Below are positions 34,916 to 43,169 of a stretch of DNA of 64,000 bases, in pieces (the first letter of the stretch is position 1; each line of letters begins with the position of its first letter). The notes under the pieces were generated by a model. It searched no databases. It was not told where the DNA came from and saw only the letters and a list, made by a program, of their open reading frames with translations. The DNA lies in NCBI RefSeq assembly GCF_001591005.1, contig NZ_BCTY01000004.1, positions 101,092-165,091 of the forward strand, written 5' to 3'. This stretch comes from Sphingomonas sanguinis NBRC 13937. GTDB taxonomy: Bacteria > Pseudomonadota > Alphaproteobacteria > Sphingomonadales > Sphingomonadaceae. Both the position numbers and the translations under genes were made by a program.

Positions 34916-35422
34916 TCACGGAACCGGTATGGGAACGAGCAGCGAGTAATCGGAAAGATTCCCAAGGCAGATGGCCAGGAGCCTTGCATCCTCGCTTCCA
35001 TGGTCGTCGTAGAGGCGGGCGCAATAGCGAATGACCTTGGATCGCAGAGCCGGGTCCCGAGCGACTTCGAATTCCCGCTGCGACAGCTGGTTCCGATCCG
35101 TCATGCCTTGTTGCCACTTCGAGGTCATCAGGGCGAAAATCATGCCCTGCATAGCTTCGTCTTGTTCCCGCGCGCAGCCTATGTCGATCGCGCCGTGGCG
35201 GTTGCAATAGATGTAACCCCGCCGCCGGATAGCCTTTAGCCACGGCCGTTCCCGAAACAAAGTGCGCCAGAGGGGCGGGAGGACGGCATCGCCGTCAGTC
35301 TGCATGCGCGCAATGTCTTGCTCGGTAGGGCGTGGGCGGGAGGCCGGTCGTGCAACCAGCAGGCCGAGGCCGAATGCGAGCGGCATGCCGAGGCTCAGCG
35401 TCAAAAGGAAAATGGGGCGCAT
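34916..35422 (-). CDS. Hypothetical membrane-anchored protein
   Basis: 168 residues from ATG at 35422 (MRPIFLLTLSLGMPLAFGLGLLVA), one N-terminal membrane segment or uncleaved signal, rest probably periplasmic. An ATG 18 bp upstream is the alternative start. Has four cysteines (YIYCNRHGAIDIGC, IRYC, LAICLGN), which could form disulfides. No family recognised. Stands alone between the fucosidase and rplA. Confidence 0.55.
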   Translation of the reverse strand: MRPIFLLTLSLGMPLAFGLGLLVARPASRPRPTEQDIARMQTDGDAVLPPLWRTLFRERPWLKAIRRRGYIYCNRHGAIDIGCAREQDEAMQGMIFALMTSKWQQGMTDRNQLSQREFEVARDPALRSKVIRYCARLYDDHGSEDARLLAICLGNLSDYSLLVPIPVP

Positions 35423-35550
35423 GGATCGACTATGCCGCATCCGGTGCGACCGACCGGCAAGCCGAGGAGGCGTTGCCCTGTGCGATGCGCATCGGCTCCG
35501 TTCATCATGAGGGTGCAGGCTGGGGAGGAAAAATCTGATCGACCTCCACG

Positions 35551-35583
35551 AAAAAGGGGGCCGGAACCGAAGTTCCGCCCCCC
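35551..35583 (-). terminator. Intrinsic terminator of rplK-rplA with UUCG tetraloop
   Basis: On the minus strand: a G/C-rich stem closed by GAAC-UUCG-GUUC (loop at 35668 is not involved; loop here 35568-35571), paired arms 35556-35567 and 35572-35583 with one mismatch, then TTTTT at 35555-35551. Thirty bp past the rplA stop. Textbook rho-independent form. Confidence 0.85.
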
Positions 35584-35614
35584 TGATCCTGTCAGCTTGC
35601 GCTGGCGGCGTAGG

Positions 35615-36307
35615 TTACGCGCCCGGGATTTCCGAGACGTTCACCTTGATGCCGCGGCCCATCGTCGACGAAACGGCGACCTTGCGGACATACTTGCCCT
35701 TGGCGCCCGACGGCTTGGCCTTGATCAGTGCGTCGACCAGCGCGTCGAAGTTGGCGCGCAGGTCTTCCGCCGGGAACGACGCCTTGCCGATGCCCGAATG
35801 GATGATGCCGGCCTTTTCGACGCGGTACTCGACCTGACCGCCCTTGGCCGCCTTGACGGCTTCGGCGACGTTCATGGTCACGGTGCCCAGCTTCGGGTTC
35901 GGCATCAGGCCCTTGGGGCCCAGCACCTTACCGAGGCGACCGACGACGCCCATCATGTCCGGGGTCGCGATGCAGCGATCGAAGTCGATGGTGCCGCCCT
36001 GGATGGTTTCCATCAGGTCCTCGGCGCCCACGACGTCCGCACCAGCGGCGCGTGCCTCATCGGCCTTCGCGCCCTTGGCGAACACGCCGACGCGAACGGT
36101 CTTGCCGGTGCCCTTGGGCAGGGTGACGACGCCGCGGACCATCTGGTCGGCGTGGCGCGGGTCAACGCCCAGATTGACGGCGACTTCGATCGTCTCGTCG
36201 AACTTCGAGGTCGCGTGGGTGCGCGCCAGCGAGATCGCTTCGTCGATGCCGTGCAGCTTCTCGGAGTCGATCTGGACCGACTTCTGCTTCTTGGTCAGCT
36301 TGGCCAT
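35615..36307 (-). CDS. rplA: 50S ribosomal protein L1
   Basis: 230 residues, normal for bacterial L1. Binds 23S rRNA at the L1 stalk and represses its own operon by binding the mRNA. Signature [15 protein letters not shown] and the N-terminal [17 protein letters not shown] are conserved. Follows rplK by 4 bp on the minus strand. The usual partners nusG and secE lie 2.8 kb upstream, cut off by three opposite genes. Confidence 0.98.
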   Translation of the reverse strand: MAKLTKKQKSVQIDSEKLHGIDEAISLARTHATSKFDETIEVAVNLGVDPRHADQMVRGVVTLPKGTGKTVRVGVFAKGAKADEARAAGADVVGAEDLMETIQGGTIDFDRCIATPDMMGVVGRLGKVLGPKGLMPNPKLGTVTMNVAEAVKAAKGGQVEYRVEKAGIIHSGIGKASFPAEDLRANFDALVDALIKAKPSGAKGKYVRKVAVSSTMGRGIKVNVSEIPGA

Positions 36308-36311
36308 GATC

Positions 36312-36743
36312 TTAGCCCTCCACCACTTCGAGGCCCATCGCGCGGGCGGAGCCTTCGATGATCTTGGTCGCAGCCTCGATGTCGTTGGCGTTCAGGTCCT
36401 TCATCTTGACCTGAGCGATTTCCGCGAGCTTCGAGCGCGCGATCTTGCCCGCCGACACCTTGCCCGGCTCCTTCGAGCCCGACTTCAGGTTGGCGGCCTT
36501 CTTGATGAGGTAGGTCGCAGGCGCGGTCTTCGTCTCGAACGAGAACGAACGGTCGGCATAGACGGTGATGACGGTCGGCAGGGGCGTGCCCTTTTCGACT
36601 TCGCCGGTCTGCGCGTTGAACGCCTTGCAGAATTCCATGATGTTCACACCGCGCTGACCCAGCGCCGGGCCGATCGGCGGCGAGGGGTTGGCGGCGCCTG
36701 CAGGAACCTGCAGCTTGATATAGCCGGTAATCTTCTTTGCCAT
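36312..36743 (-). CDS. rplK: 50S ribosomal protein L11
   Basis: 143 residues. GTPase-associated centre protein; the N-terminal [33 protein letters not shown] region (described by parts: [16 protein letters not shown], the proline-rich hinge) and C-terminal [19 protein letters not shown] rRNA-binding part are intact. First gene of the rplK-rplA unit; its promoter must lie in the 240-bp gap shared with the divergent gene at 36986. Confidence 0.98.
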   Translation of the reverse strand: MAKKITGYIKLQVPAGAANPSPPIGPALGQRGVNIMEFCKAFNAQTGEVEKGTPLPTVITVYADRSFSFETKTAPATYLIKKAANLKSGSKEPGKVSAGKIARSKLAEIAQVKMKDLNANDIEAATKIIEGSARAMGLEVVEG

Positions 36744-36985
36744 GTCACTCTCTTTTCGAGTCTAGCGGTCGTGACGGGCGCGAGGCATAAGCCAGCGCAC
36801 CCTCCCGCAAGGGTTCCGTCGCATGATGCTAGGGAAGCGCGGGCCGATAGCGGAATATGGGTCGAAACGCAAGGCAAGCATTGTGCTTGTCAGGAGCGAA
36901 CCGGGCATGTCACCTTTGGTTCATGATGGACGACTCGGTCGAGGGAGCGACCGGTTCCGCCATCGCTCGAACGGGGGTTCGACAC

Positions 36986-37756
36986 ATGGGACGGGGATGG
37001 GGTGCGCTGGCCTCTGCGGCGGCGCTGACAATGGCTGCCACACCGTTGGCGGCGCAGGAAAAGACCGGCAACAAGCCCGGTTTCACCCTCACGCCCGGCA
37101 CCGCCACCATCGTGCTGATGCGGCCCGAAATCGCGGTCGGCGCGCAGTCGACCGGTGGCGCTTTCGAGCCCAATGCCGACTGGACCGACCAGGCGCGCGA
37201 AAATCTGGGCAGGGCGCTGGCTCAGGCTCAGGGGCAGCTCGGCAACGAGGTCGTGAACTTCGTCGAACCGGTGGGGCAGGGGGCGGCGACCGCGCATGAA
37301 TATCGCGCGCTGTTCACCGCGCTGGCCGACTCGGTCATCACCTATCAGTTCTTCCCGGGCAATCGCCTGCCCACCAAGAAGCGTGATGGCAGCTTCCTGT
37401 GGTCAATCGGGCCGGAGGTTGCCAAGCTGCCGGGCCTTCAGGGGGCCGACTATGCCCTGTTCGTCACGACGGTGGATCATTACGGCTCGACCGGGCGCAA
37501 GCTGCTCCAGGTGGTGGCCGCCGGGGTGGCCGGTGTCGGCGTGACGGCGGGCGTGCACAAGGGCTATGCCGGGCTGATCGACCTGAAGACGGGCGATCTG
37601 GTTTGGCTGAACGCCGATCTGGCGATGGGTGGCGATGTCCGCACGCCGGAGGGCGCGGTCAAGCGGGTCTCGCAATTGCTGGAGGGTTTCCCCGGCACCA
37701 CCGCCCAGACCGCCGCCGTGTTGCCGTCGGCCGCGATCCAGACCGCGGCACGTTAA
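36986..37756 (+). CDS. Hypothetical exported protein
   Basis: 256 residues from ATG at 36986 with signal peptide ALASAAALTMAATPLAAQ; the open frame extends upstream without a ribosome site. Mature part starts KTGNKPGFTLTPGTATIVLMRPEIAVG, a pattern seen in exported proteins that bind or report to proteases, and contains a glycine/valine segment (VVAAGVAGVGVTAGV) followed by GLIDLKTGDLVWLN. No named family is certain. Twelve bp upstream of an M48 peptidase gene, so probably a functional partner. Conserved three-gene unit likely with 37769 and 38929. Confidence 0.65.
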   Translation: MGRGWGALASAAALTMAATPLAAQEKTGNKPGFTLTPGTATIVLMRPEIAVGAQSTGGAFEPNADWTDQARENLGRALAQAQGQLGNEVVNFVEPVGQGAATAHEYRALFTALADSVITYQFFPGNRLPTKKRDGSFLWSIGPEVAKLPGLQGADYALFVTTVDHYGSTGRKLLQVVAAGVAGVGVTAGVHKGYAGLIDLKTGDLVWLNADLAMGGDVRTPEGAVKRVSQLLEGFPGTTAQTAAVLPSAAIQTAAR

Positions 37757-37768
37757 GGGCGGCCGAGC

Positions 37769-38932
37769 ATGGCTGGATGGATGATCGCCGCTGCGCTGGC
37801 GAGCGCGGCCCTGGGCCATGGCGCGCCCGACAAGCTCGCGCCCCTGCCGCCTTATGGCGCGGCTTATACGCCGACTACGGTCGACGAACGTGGGCTGTGG
37901 CAGCAGGCGGACGAGGCCGAGCGCGACCTGCGCGACTCGCCCGCCGTGGTGCGTGACGCGGCGCTGAACGCCTATATGAGCAAGGTCCTTTGCCGCTCGG
38001 TCGGCGAGGATCGGTGCAAAGGCGTGCGAATCTATGTGGTGCGCGCGCCCTATTTCAACGCATTCATGGCGCCCAATGGAATGATGGTGGTCTGGACCGG
38101 CGCGCTGCTCCGTCTGCGCGACGAGGCAGAATTGGCGGCGGTGTTGGGTCATGAGTTCGGGCATTTCGAGATGCGCCATGGGCTGAAGACGTTTCGCCGG
38201 GCGCGGACGATCACCGACATCATCGCCTGGACCAGCGTCCTCTCACCCTACAGCACCCTGCCGGTCAGCCTGGTCCAACTGCACTTCTCCTATAATCGCG
38301 CACAGGAGACGGAGGCAGACCTGATGGGCCTGCGCTATCTGACGGCGGCGGGCTATCGGCCGCTCGCGGCATCGCGCATCTGGGAGCGGCTGATGGCGGA
38401 AGAGGATGCGACCGCGCTGGTGCGCAAACGGCGCGTCTCGCATCGTTATGCGGCAGGGTTCTTTGCCGATCATCCGACCGAGCTTACCCGCGCGACCTAT
38501 CTGCGCGAGGCGGCGGGGGCGGATGGCGAACGCGGCGAGGAGGCACGCGATGCGTTTTCGACGGCGATGCGCCCGTGGCGCGCGACCTTTCTGGCCGACC
38601 AGATCAAGCTCAACGATTTCGGCGGCTCGGAGTATCTACTCGGCGAACTGGCGGGCGCGCAATGGACGCCCGACCTGCTGCTGACGCGCGGCGAACTCTA
38701 TCGCGAGCGGGGCAATCCCCGCGATCTGGTCAGCGCGGCGCAATTCTATCAGCAGGCGATCGATGCGGGCTGCACTGATCCGGTTGCCTGGCGCGGGCTG
38801 GGCCTGTCCCTCTTGCGCGGGCAGCAGGAAGCGGCGGGGCGGGCGGCGCTCAAAACCTATCTGGAGCGCGCACCGCAGGCGAGCGACCGCGCGGCCATGG
38901 CGATGTTGATCGGAGAAGGGGGCGTGCAATGA
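37769..38932 (+). CDS. M48 family zinc metallopeptidase with TPR-like C-terminus
   Basis: 387 residues. Short leader MAGWMIAAALASAALGHG. Catalytic motif H128-E-F-G-H132 in AAVLGHEFGHFEMRHG, third ligand Glu in RAQETEADLMGLRYL. C-terminal about 280-387 is helical with TPR-like ARGELYRERGNPRD-type spacing (LLTRGELYRERGNP, AWRGLGLSLLRGQQEAA), as in BepA-type periplasmic M48 proteases. May degrade or chaperone outer-membrane proteins. Its stop overlaps the next gene (ATGA). Confidence 0.85.
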   Translation: MAGWMIAAALASAALGHGAPDKLAPLPPYGAAYTPTTVDERGLWQQADEAERDLRDSPAVVRDAALNAYMSKVLCRSVGEDRCKGVRIYVVRAPYFNAFMAPNGMMVVWTGALLRLRDEAELAAVLGHEFGHFEMRHGLKTFRRARTITDIIAWTSVLSPYSTLPVSLVQLHFSYNRAQETEADLMGLRYLTAAGYRPLAASRIWERLMAEEDATALVRKRRVSHRYAAGFFADHPTELTRATYLREAAGADGERGEEARDAFSTAMRPWRATFLADQIKLNDFGGSEYLLGELAGAQWTPDLLLTRGELYRERGNPRDLVSAAQFYQQAIDAGCTDPVAWRGLGLSLLRGQQEAAGRAALKTYLERAPQASDRAAMAMLIGEGGVQ

Positions 38933-39516
38933 GAGGTTTCAAGATCGCGGCGATCGGACTGGCGCTGGTCGCGGCGCCGGTGCTGGCGGGGAACAAGTTG
39001 ATCCCGGCGGGGCAGCCGGTGGCGGTCGCCAAGTCGGTACTGACGGTCACGCCTTCGGTCGAATGGAACAAGCTGGGTGCGCGGCCGGGGCGCAATTCGG
39101 AGACATGGACCTTCGATGGCGATGCGCTGAACGACCTGACCTTCTACGGCGGGATCGAGCCCGAACAGACGCTGTTCCGCGAGGTCAGCAAGCGCACCAA
39201 GCCGCTGCCGCGCGTCAAGGCGACGATGCTGGTGACCGACATCCCGACGCTGGTCGAGAACAGCTATCGCATCGCGCTCGACACCCCGCTGTTCACCGTG
39301 GACGCGATGGAGCCGATGGCCTTTGCGGGCCAGCCGGGCATCCGCTTCACCTACAACTTCACCCGGCCCAACGAGGACCTGCCGCGCAAGGGCGAGGGGC
39401 GGGCTGCGATGATCGGCGGCAAGCTGTACCTGATCACCTTCGAGGCACCCCGGCTGCACTATTTCGACGCCGGGGTCGCTGCGTTCCGGCAGGTGGCGGA
39501 CAGCGCCAAGCTGTAG
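38929..39516 (+). CDS. Hypothetical exported protein downstream of M48 protease
   Basis: 195 residues, signal peptide MRGFKIAAIGLALVAAPVLAG. The rest is beta-rich (SVEWNKLGARPGRNSETWTFDGDALNDLTFYGGI; by parts, EWNKLG and ETWTFDG), with GGKLYLITFEAPRLHYFD near the C-terminus. Translationally coupled to the M48 gene by ATGA. No family assigned; a role with the protease is inferred from coupling only. Confidence 0.65.
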   Translation: MRGFKIAAIGLALVAAPVLAGNKLIPAGQPVAVAKSVLTVTPSVEWNKLGARPGRNSETWTFDGDALNDLTFYGGIEPEQTLFREVSKRTKPLPRVKATMLVTDIPTLVENSYRIALDTPLFTVDAMEPMAFAGQPGIRFTYNFTRPNEDLPRKGEGRAAMIGGKLYLITFEAPRLHYFDAGVAAFRQVADSAKL

Positions 39517-39529
39517 GACGCCAGATGCG

Positions 39530-39566
39530 AAAAGGGCCGGTGGCGTCGCCGCCCCGGCCCCTGTTT
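39530..39566. terminator. Bidirectional terminator-like hairpin
   Basis: AAAA-GGGCCGG (39534-39540) ... CCGGCCC (39554-39560) followed by a T-rich stretch on the plus strand and A's on the other side. Sits in the convergent gap between the exported protein gene and nusG, serving both. Confidence 0.75.
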
Positions 39567-39583
39567 CGTCGGATCGTCCGAAC

Positions 39584-40120
39584 TTACTTCGAGCGTTCGA
39601 CCTGCTCGAAATCCAGTTCCACCGGGGTCGCGCGACCGAAGATCGACACCGACACCTTGACCTTGGACTTGTCGAAATCCAGTTCCTCGACCACGCCGTT
39701 GAAGCTGGCGAAGGGGCCTTCCAGCACCTTGACCGCGTCGCCGATCTCGTAATCGACCTTGACCTTGTGCTTCGGGGCGGCGGCGGCCTCTTCCTTGGAA
39801 TTCAGCATCCGCGTGGCTTCCGTTTCGCTGATCGCCTGGGGCTTGCCCATCGCGCCCAGGAAGCCGGTGACCTTCGGGGTGTTCTTGACCAAGTGATAGA
39901 CCTGGTCGGTCATGTCGAGCTTGGCCAGCACGTAGCCGGGCATGAACTTGCGCTCGACCGCGATCTTCTTGCCGCGGCGGGCCTCGGTCACGGTTTCGGT
40001 CGGCACCTCGATCTGGTCGACCAGATGGTCGAGGCCCAGACGGGTCGCCTCAGCCATGATCGAGTCGCGGACCTTGCCCTCGAAACCGGAATAAGCGTGG
40101 ATGATGTACCAGCGCGCCAT
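39584..40120 (-). CDS. nusG: Transcription termination/antitermination protein NusG
   Basis: 178 residues. NGN domain MARWYIIHAYSGFEGKVRDSI at the N-terminus, then VLAKLDMTDQVYHLVKNTPKVTGFLG, and the C-terminal KOW domain EIGDAVKVLEGPFASFNGVVEELD (described by its start GDAVKVLEGPF). Couples RNA polymerase to Rho and ribosomes. Follows secE by 10 bp, one operon. Normally followed by rplK; here a three-gene opposite block intervenes. Confidence 0.98.
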   Translation of the reverse strand: MARWYIIHAYSGFEGKVRDSIMAEATRLGLDHLVDQIEVPTETVTEARRGKKIAVERKFMPGYVLAKLDMTDQVYHLVKNTPKVTGFLGAMGKPQAISETEATRMLNSKEEAAAAPKHKVKVDYEIGDAVKVLEGPFASFNGVVEELDFDKSKVKVSVSIFGRATPVELDFEQVERSK

Positions 40121-40130
40121 GGAAAACCTT

Positions 40131-40328
40131 TTACTTCGCGAGCGACAGCAGGGTGCGGACCAGCGTCTCGAAGAACGAGTCGACCGCCAGGAAGAAGATC
40201 GCCAGGATCGTGGTCATCACGACCACCATCACGCCGGTCATCACCGTTTCGCGCCGCGTCGGCCAGACGACCTTCTTGGTCTCGGTCTTGACCTGATTGA
40301 AGAACTCGATGGGGGTCGTCTTCGCCAC
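40131..40328 (-). CDS. secE: Preprotein translocase subunit SecE
   Basis: 65 residues, single-helix form usual in alphaproteobacteria. EFFNQVKTETKKVVWPTRRE is the conserved amphipathic segment with the VVWPTRxE motif, followed by one membrane helix (GVMVVVMTTILAIFFLAV). Part of SecYEG. Promoter likely at 40443-40471. Confidence 0.97.
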   Translation of the reverse strand: MAKTTPIEFFNQVKTETKKVVWPTRRETVMTGVMVVVMTTILAIFFLAVDSFFETLVRTLLSLAK

Positions 40329-40442
40329 TCGTGCCGTTCCCGCACCTGCGTTGAAATTCTGTCAGCGAGGCATAGGTCCGCCGTCGCCTGCCCCAGGGGG
40401 CCTGCGACGAAAGGTCCGTCCGCGCTGTTCGGATGGGAACGC

Positions 40443-40471
40443 GATGTAGCTGTGGCTCGGATAAAAGGCAA
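40443..40471 (-). promoter_or_regulatory. Candidate sigma-70-type promoter of secE-nusG
   Basis: Reading the minus strand: -35 TTGCCT (40471-40466), 17-bp spacer, -10 TACATC (40448-40443). About 115 bp upstream of secE. Fits by spacing; hexamers are moderate. Confidence 0.4.
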
Positions 40472-40496
40472 GGGTAGGGGCGGGATGAGGGTTTTC

Positions 40497-40782
40497 GGTT
40501 CACGCGAAGCCGCGAGGACGCGAAGGTTTTTGTTCACGCGGAGACGCGGAGATGCGGAGATGCGGAGATTATTAGGTTCGCGCAGAGGCGCGGAGGACGC
40601 AGAGGGGCTTTGCCCGCGCTCAGAAGCGGGAGACTATAAGGCAGGCGTTGGGATAGTCTGGCCTGTCGGCCGGGTCCAACACCTCCGCGTCTCCGCGTCT
40701 CCGCGTCTCCGCGCCTCCGCGCGAACCAACCTTCTTCCTTCTTCGCGTCCTCGCGGCTTCGCGTCCTCGCGGCTTCGCGTGA
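40497..40782. repeat. Composite inverted/tandem repeat (CGCGGAGA and CGCGAAG type), copy 1
   Basis: Fills the 458-bp gap 40329-40786. Outer arms are exact 23-bp reverse complements (40503-40525 versus 40741-40763, and again 40757-40779 with a 16-bp step). Inner arms are tandem GCGGAGAC/T units (40537-40567) facing CGTCTCCG units (40682-40722). Related copies at 45656-45880 and 51153-51308. Could fold into a long cruciform or hairpin RNA. Not a CRISPR array: no spacers of constant length. Confidence 0.75.
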
Positions 40783-40786
40783 TCAA

Positions 40787-40969
40787 TCAGCAGCAACGCC
40801 CGCCATTCTTCCCGCCATACCGCGCCTGTTGCCGCTCGCGGAAGAAGGTCACTTCGTCCATCGGCTCGCGGTCGGGATGTTTCGCCGCCATGTGCGCCAC
40901 ATAGGCGTCATAGCTGGGCATCCCGACCATGGCGTTGCCGATCTGGCGCAGGCGGGCGAGCCAGCTCAT
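40787..40969 (-). CDS. YbdD/YjiX family protein
   Basis: 60 residues (MSWLARLRQIGNAMVGMPSY, ending KNGGRCC). Small cytosolic partner found with CstA-type transporters; the conserved core is MVGMPSYDAYVAHMAAKHPD and MDEVTFFRERQQARYGG. Start at 40969 overlaps the cstA stop (ATGA), so translation is coupled. Role probably in assembly or regulation of the transporter. Confidence 0.88.
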   Translation of the reverse strand: MSWLARLRQIGNAMVGMPSYDAYVAHMAAKHPDREPMDEVTFFRERQQARYGGKNGGRCC

Positions 40970-43011
40970 TCGGCGGCCACCATCTCGGGCGGAACCTCGG
41001 TCACGCTCGGCCGGTCGATACGGCGGGCGATCAGGCAGGTACGCACCGCATAGACCAGGATCGCCAGCACCACGCCCAGGAAGATCGCGCACAGCCCCGC
41101 GTCGATCCGGTCGTTGAAGACGATCCGGCCCATGTCGCCCATGGTCTTGGCGGGCGGCAGGACCTTGCCCGACGCGGCGGCGCTGGCGAACTTGTCAGCA
41201 TGGGCCAAGAAGCCGACGCGCGGATCGGCGGAGAAGATCTTCATCCACCCGGCGGTCAGCGTGCAGGCGAGCAGCCAGACGGTCGGGATCACGGTGATCC
41301 AGGCATAGCGATCCTTCTTCATGCGGAAGAGGACCACGGTCGCCAGCATCAGCGCCACGGCGGCGAGCATCTGGTTGGAGATGCCGAACAGCGGCCACAG
41401 CGTGTTCACTCCGCCCAGCGGGTCGGTAACCCCCTGATAGAGGAAGAAGCCCCAGGCCGCGACGCACAGGCCGGTCGCGATCAGGCCCGGCGCGACCTTG
41501 CTCGACCCCCGGAAGCTGGGGACGACCAGCCCGATCAGGTCCTGCAGCATGAACCTTCCGGCGCGGGTGCCCGCATCGACGGCGGTCAGGATGAACAGCG
41601 CCTCAAACAGGATGGCGAAGTGATACCAGAAGGCCTTCATCGCCTGTCCGCCGAACAGGTGGCTGAAGATTTCCGCCATCGCCACCGCCAATGTCGGCGC
41701 GCCGCCCGCGCGGCTGATGATCGTATGCTCGCCCACGTCACGTGCGACCTGCGCCAGCGTGTCGGCGGAGATGGGGAAGCCCATCGCAGTGACGGCGGCG
41801 GCGGCGCTGGCCGGGTCGGTGCCCAGCACGGCGGCAGGCGCGTTCATCGCGAAATAGATGCCCGGATCGAGGATCGACGCGGCGACCAGCGCCATGATCG
41901 CGACCGCGCTTTCCATCAGCATCGCGCCGTAACCGATGAAGGGCGCATCCTTTTCGCTGGCGATCAACTTGGGCGTGGTGCCGCTCGCGATCAGCGCGTG
42001 GAAGCCCGACACGGCGCCGCATGCGATGGTGATGAACAGGAAGGGGAAGAGCGGCCCGGCCCAGACCGGCCCGCTGCCATCGATGAACTTGGTCAGCGCA
42101 GGCATCTTCAGCGGCGGCGCCATGATAACGATGCCGATCGCCAGCGCCACGATCGCGCCGATCTTGAGGAAGGTCGACAGATAATCGCGCGGCGCGAGCA
42201 GCAGCCACACCGGCAGGACCGAGGCGACCGCGCCATAGCCGATCAGCAGGAAGCAGAGCTGCACCGGCGTGAAGGTGAACAGCGGCGCCAGCACCGCCGA
42301 CTGCGCGATCGACTGGCCATAGACGATCGCCAAGATCAGGCCGATGAAACCGATGATCGACACCTCGCCGATCTTCCCCGGCCGCACCCAGCGGGTATAG
42401 CCGCCCATCAGCATCGCCAGCGGCACGGTAGCCGCCACGGTGAACAGGCCCCAGGGGCTTTCGGCCAGCGCCCGCACGACGATCAGCGCGAGCACCGCCA
42501 GGATGATGACCATGATCATGAAGGCGCCGAACAGCGCGATGGTGCCCGCAACGGCTCCCATCTCCATGCGGATCAGTTCGCCCAGCGAGCGCCCGTCGCG
42601 CCGCATCGACAGGAACAGCACCAGGAAATCCTGCACCGCCCCCGCCAGCACCACGCCCGCCAGAATCCACAGCGTGCCGGGCAAATAGCCCATCTGCGCC
42701 GCCAGCACTGGCCCGACGAGCGGCCCTGCGCCCGCGATCGCGGCGAAATGGTGGCCGAACAGCACCGTCCTGTCGGTCGCGACATAATCCAGCCCGTCGG
42801 CGCGGCGGATGGCCGGGGTAGGACGGCTGGGGTCGATGCCGATCACCTTGGCGATGAACAGCGCATAATAACGATAGGCGATCAGATAGACCGAGACGGC
42901 AGCCGCCACGATCCACAGCGCGTTGACGGGTTCGCCCCGCACCGTGGCAACGACACCCAGCGCGCCCGCGCCGACGATCGCCAGCGCGATCCAGGGAAGG
43001 TGTTTGGTCAT
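40966..43011 (-). CDS. cstA: Carbon starvation protein CstA (peptide/pyruvate transporter)
   Basis: 681 residues, about 16-18 membrane helices. Hallmark N-terminal half: YRYYALFIAKVIGIDPSRPT, then GHHFAAIAGAGPLVGPVLAAQMG, which is highly conserved in CstA/BtsT. Imports peptides or pyruvate under nutrient stress. Start ATG at 43011 has GGAGG upstream. Coupled to ybdD. A perfect GTCCTG-AAAAA-CAGGAC palindrome lies 65 bp upstream. Confidence 0.95.
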   Translation of the reverse strand: MTKHLPWIALAIVGAGALGVVATVRGEPVNALWIVAAAVSVYLIAYRYYALFIAKVIGIDPSRPTPAIRRADGLDYVATDRTVLFGHHFAAIAGAGPLVGPVLAAQMGYLPGTLWILAGVVLAGAVQDFLVLFLSMRRDGRSLGELIRMEMGAVAGTIALFGAFMIMVIILAVLALIVVRALAESPWGLFTVAATVPLAMLMGGYTRWVRPGKIGEVSIIGFIGLILAIVYGQSIAQSAVLAPLFTFTPVQLCFLLIGYGAVASVLPVWLLLAPRDYLSTFLKIGAIVALAIGIVIMAPPLKMPALTKFIDGSGPVWAGPLFPFLFITIACGAVSGFHALIASGTTPKLIASEKDAPFIGYGAMLMESAVAIMALVAASILDPGIYFAMNAPAAVLGTDPASAAAAVTAMGFPISADTLAQVARDVGEHTIISRAGGAPTLAVAMAEIFSHLFGGQAMKAFWYHFAILFEALFILTAVDAGTRAGRFMLQDLIGLVVPSFRGSSKVAPGLIATGLCVAAWGFFLYQGVTDPLGGVNTLWPLFGISNQMLAAVALMLATVVLFRMKKDRYAWITVIPTVWLLACTLTAGWMKIFSADPRVGFLAHADKFASAAASGKVLPPAKTMGDMGRIVFNDRIDAGLCAIFLGVVLAILVYAVRTCLIARRIDRPSVTEVPPEMVAAE

Positions 43012-43075
43012 GCCCCGTGCAGTCCTCCGATTATGCTCTTGTCGTCTCTTCTAGCTCGGTGGGCGGGGTGTACCA

Positions 43076-43092
43076 GTCCTGAAAAACAGGAC
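43076..43092. promoter_or_regulatory. Palindrome GTCCTGAAAAACAGGAC upstream of cstA
   Basis: Perfect 6-bp arms around five A's, 65 bp from the cstA start and 78 bp from the divergent ChaN-like gene start. Placed for a dimeric regulator controlling one or both genes; no such regulator is encoded next to it. Confidence 0.5.
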
Positions 43093-43169
43093 GTCGGCAA
43101 AGGCGGATGGCGGCTTGTGCCGCATCGCCGTCGTGGCACACTCGTCCCAGATCGACCGGGGAGGGCATG

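Noticed and set aside
40533..40725. Possible CRISPR array
   Set aside because: Units are 8-9 bp tandem repeats in facing orientation with no spacers and no cas genes.
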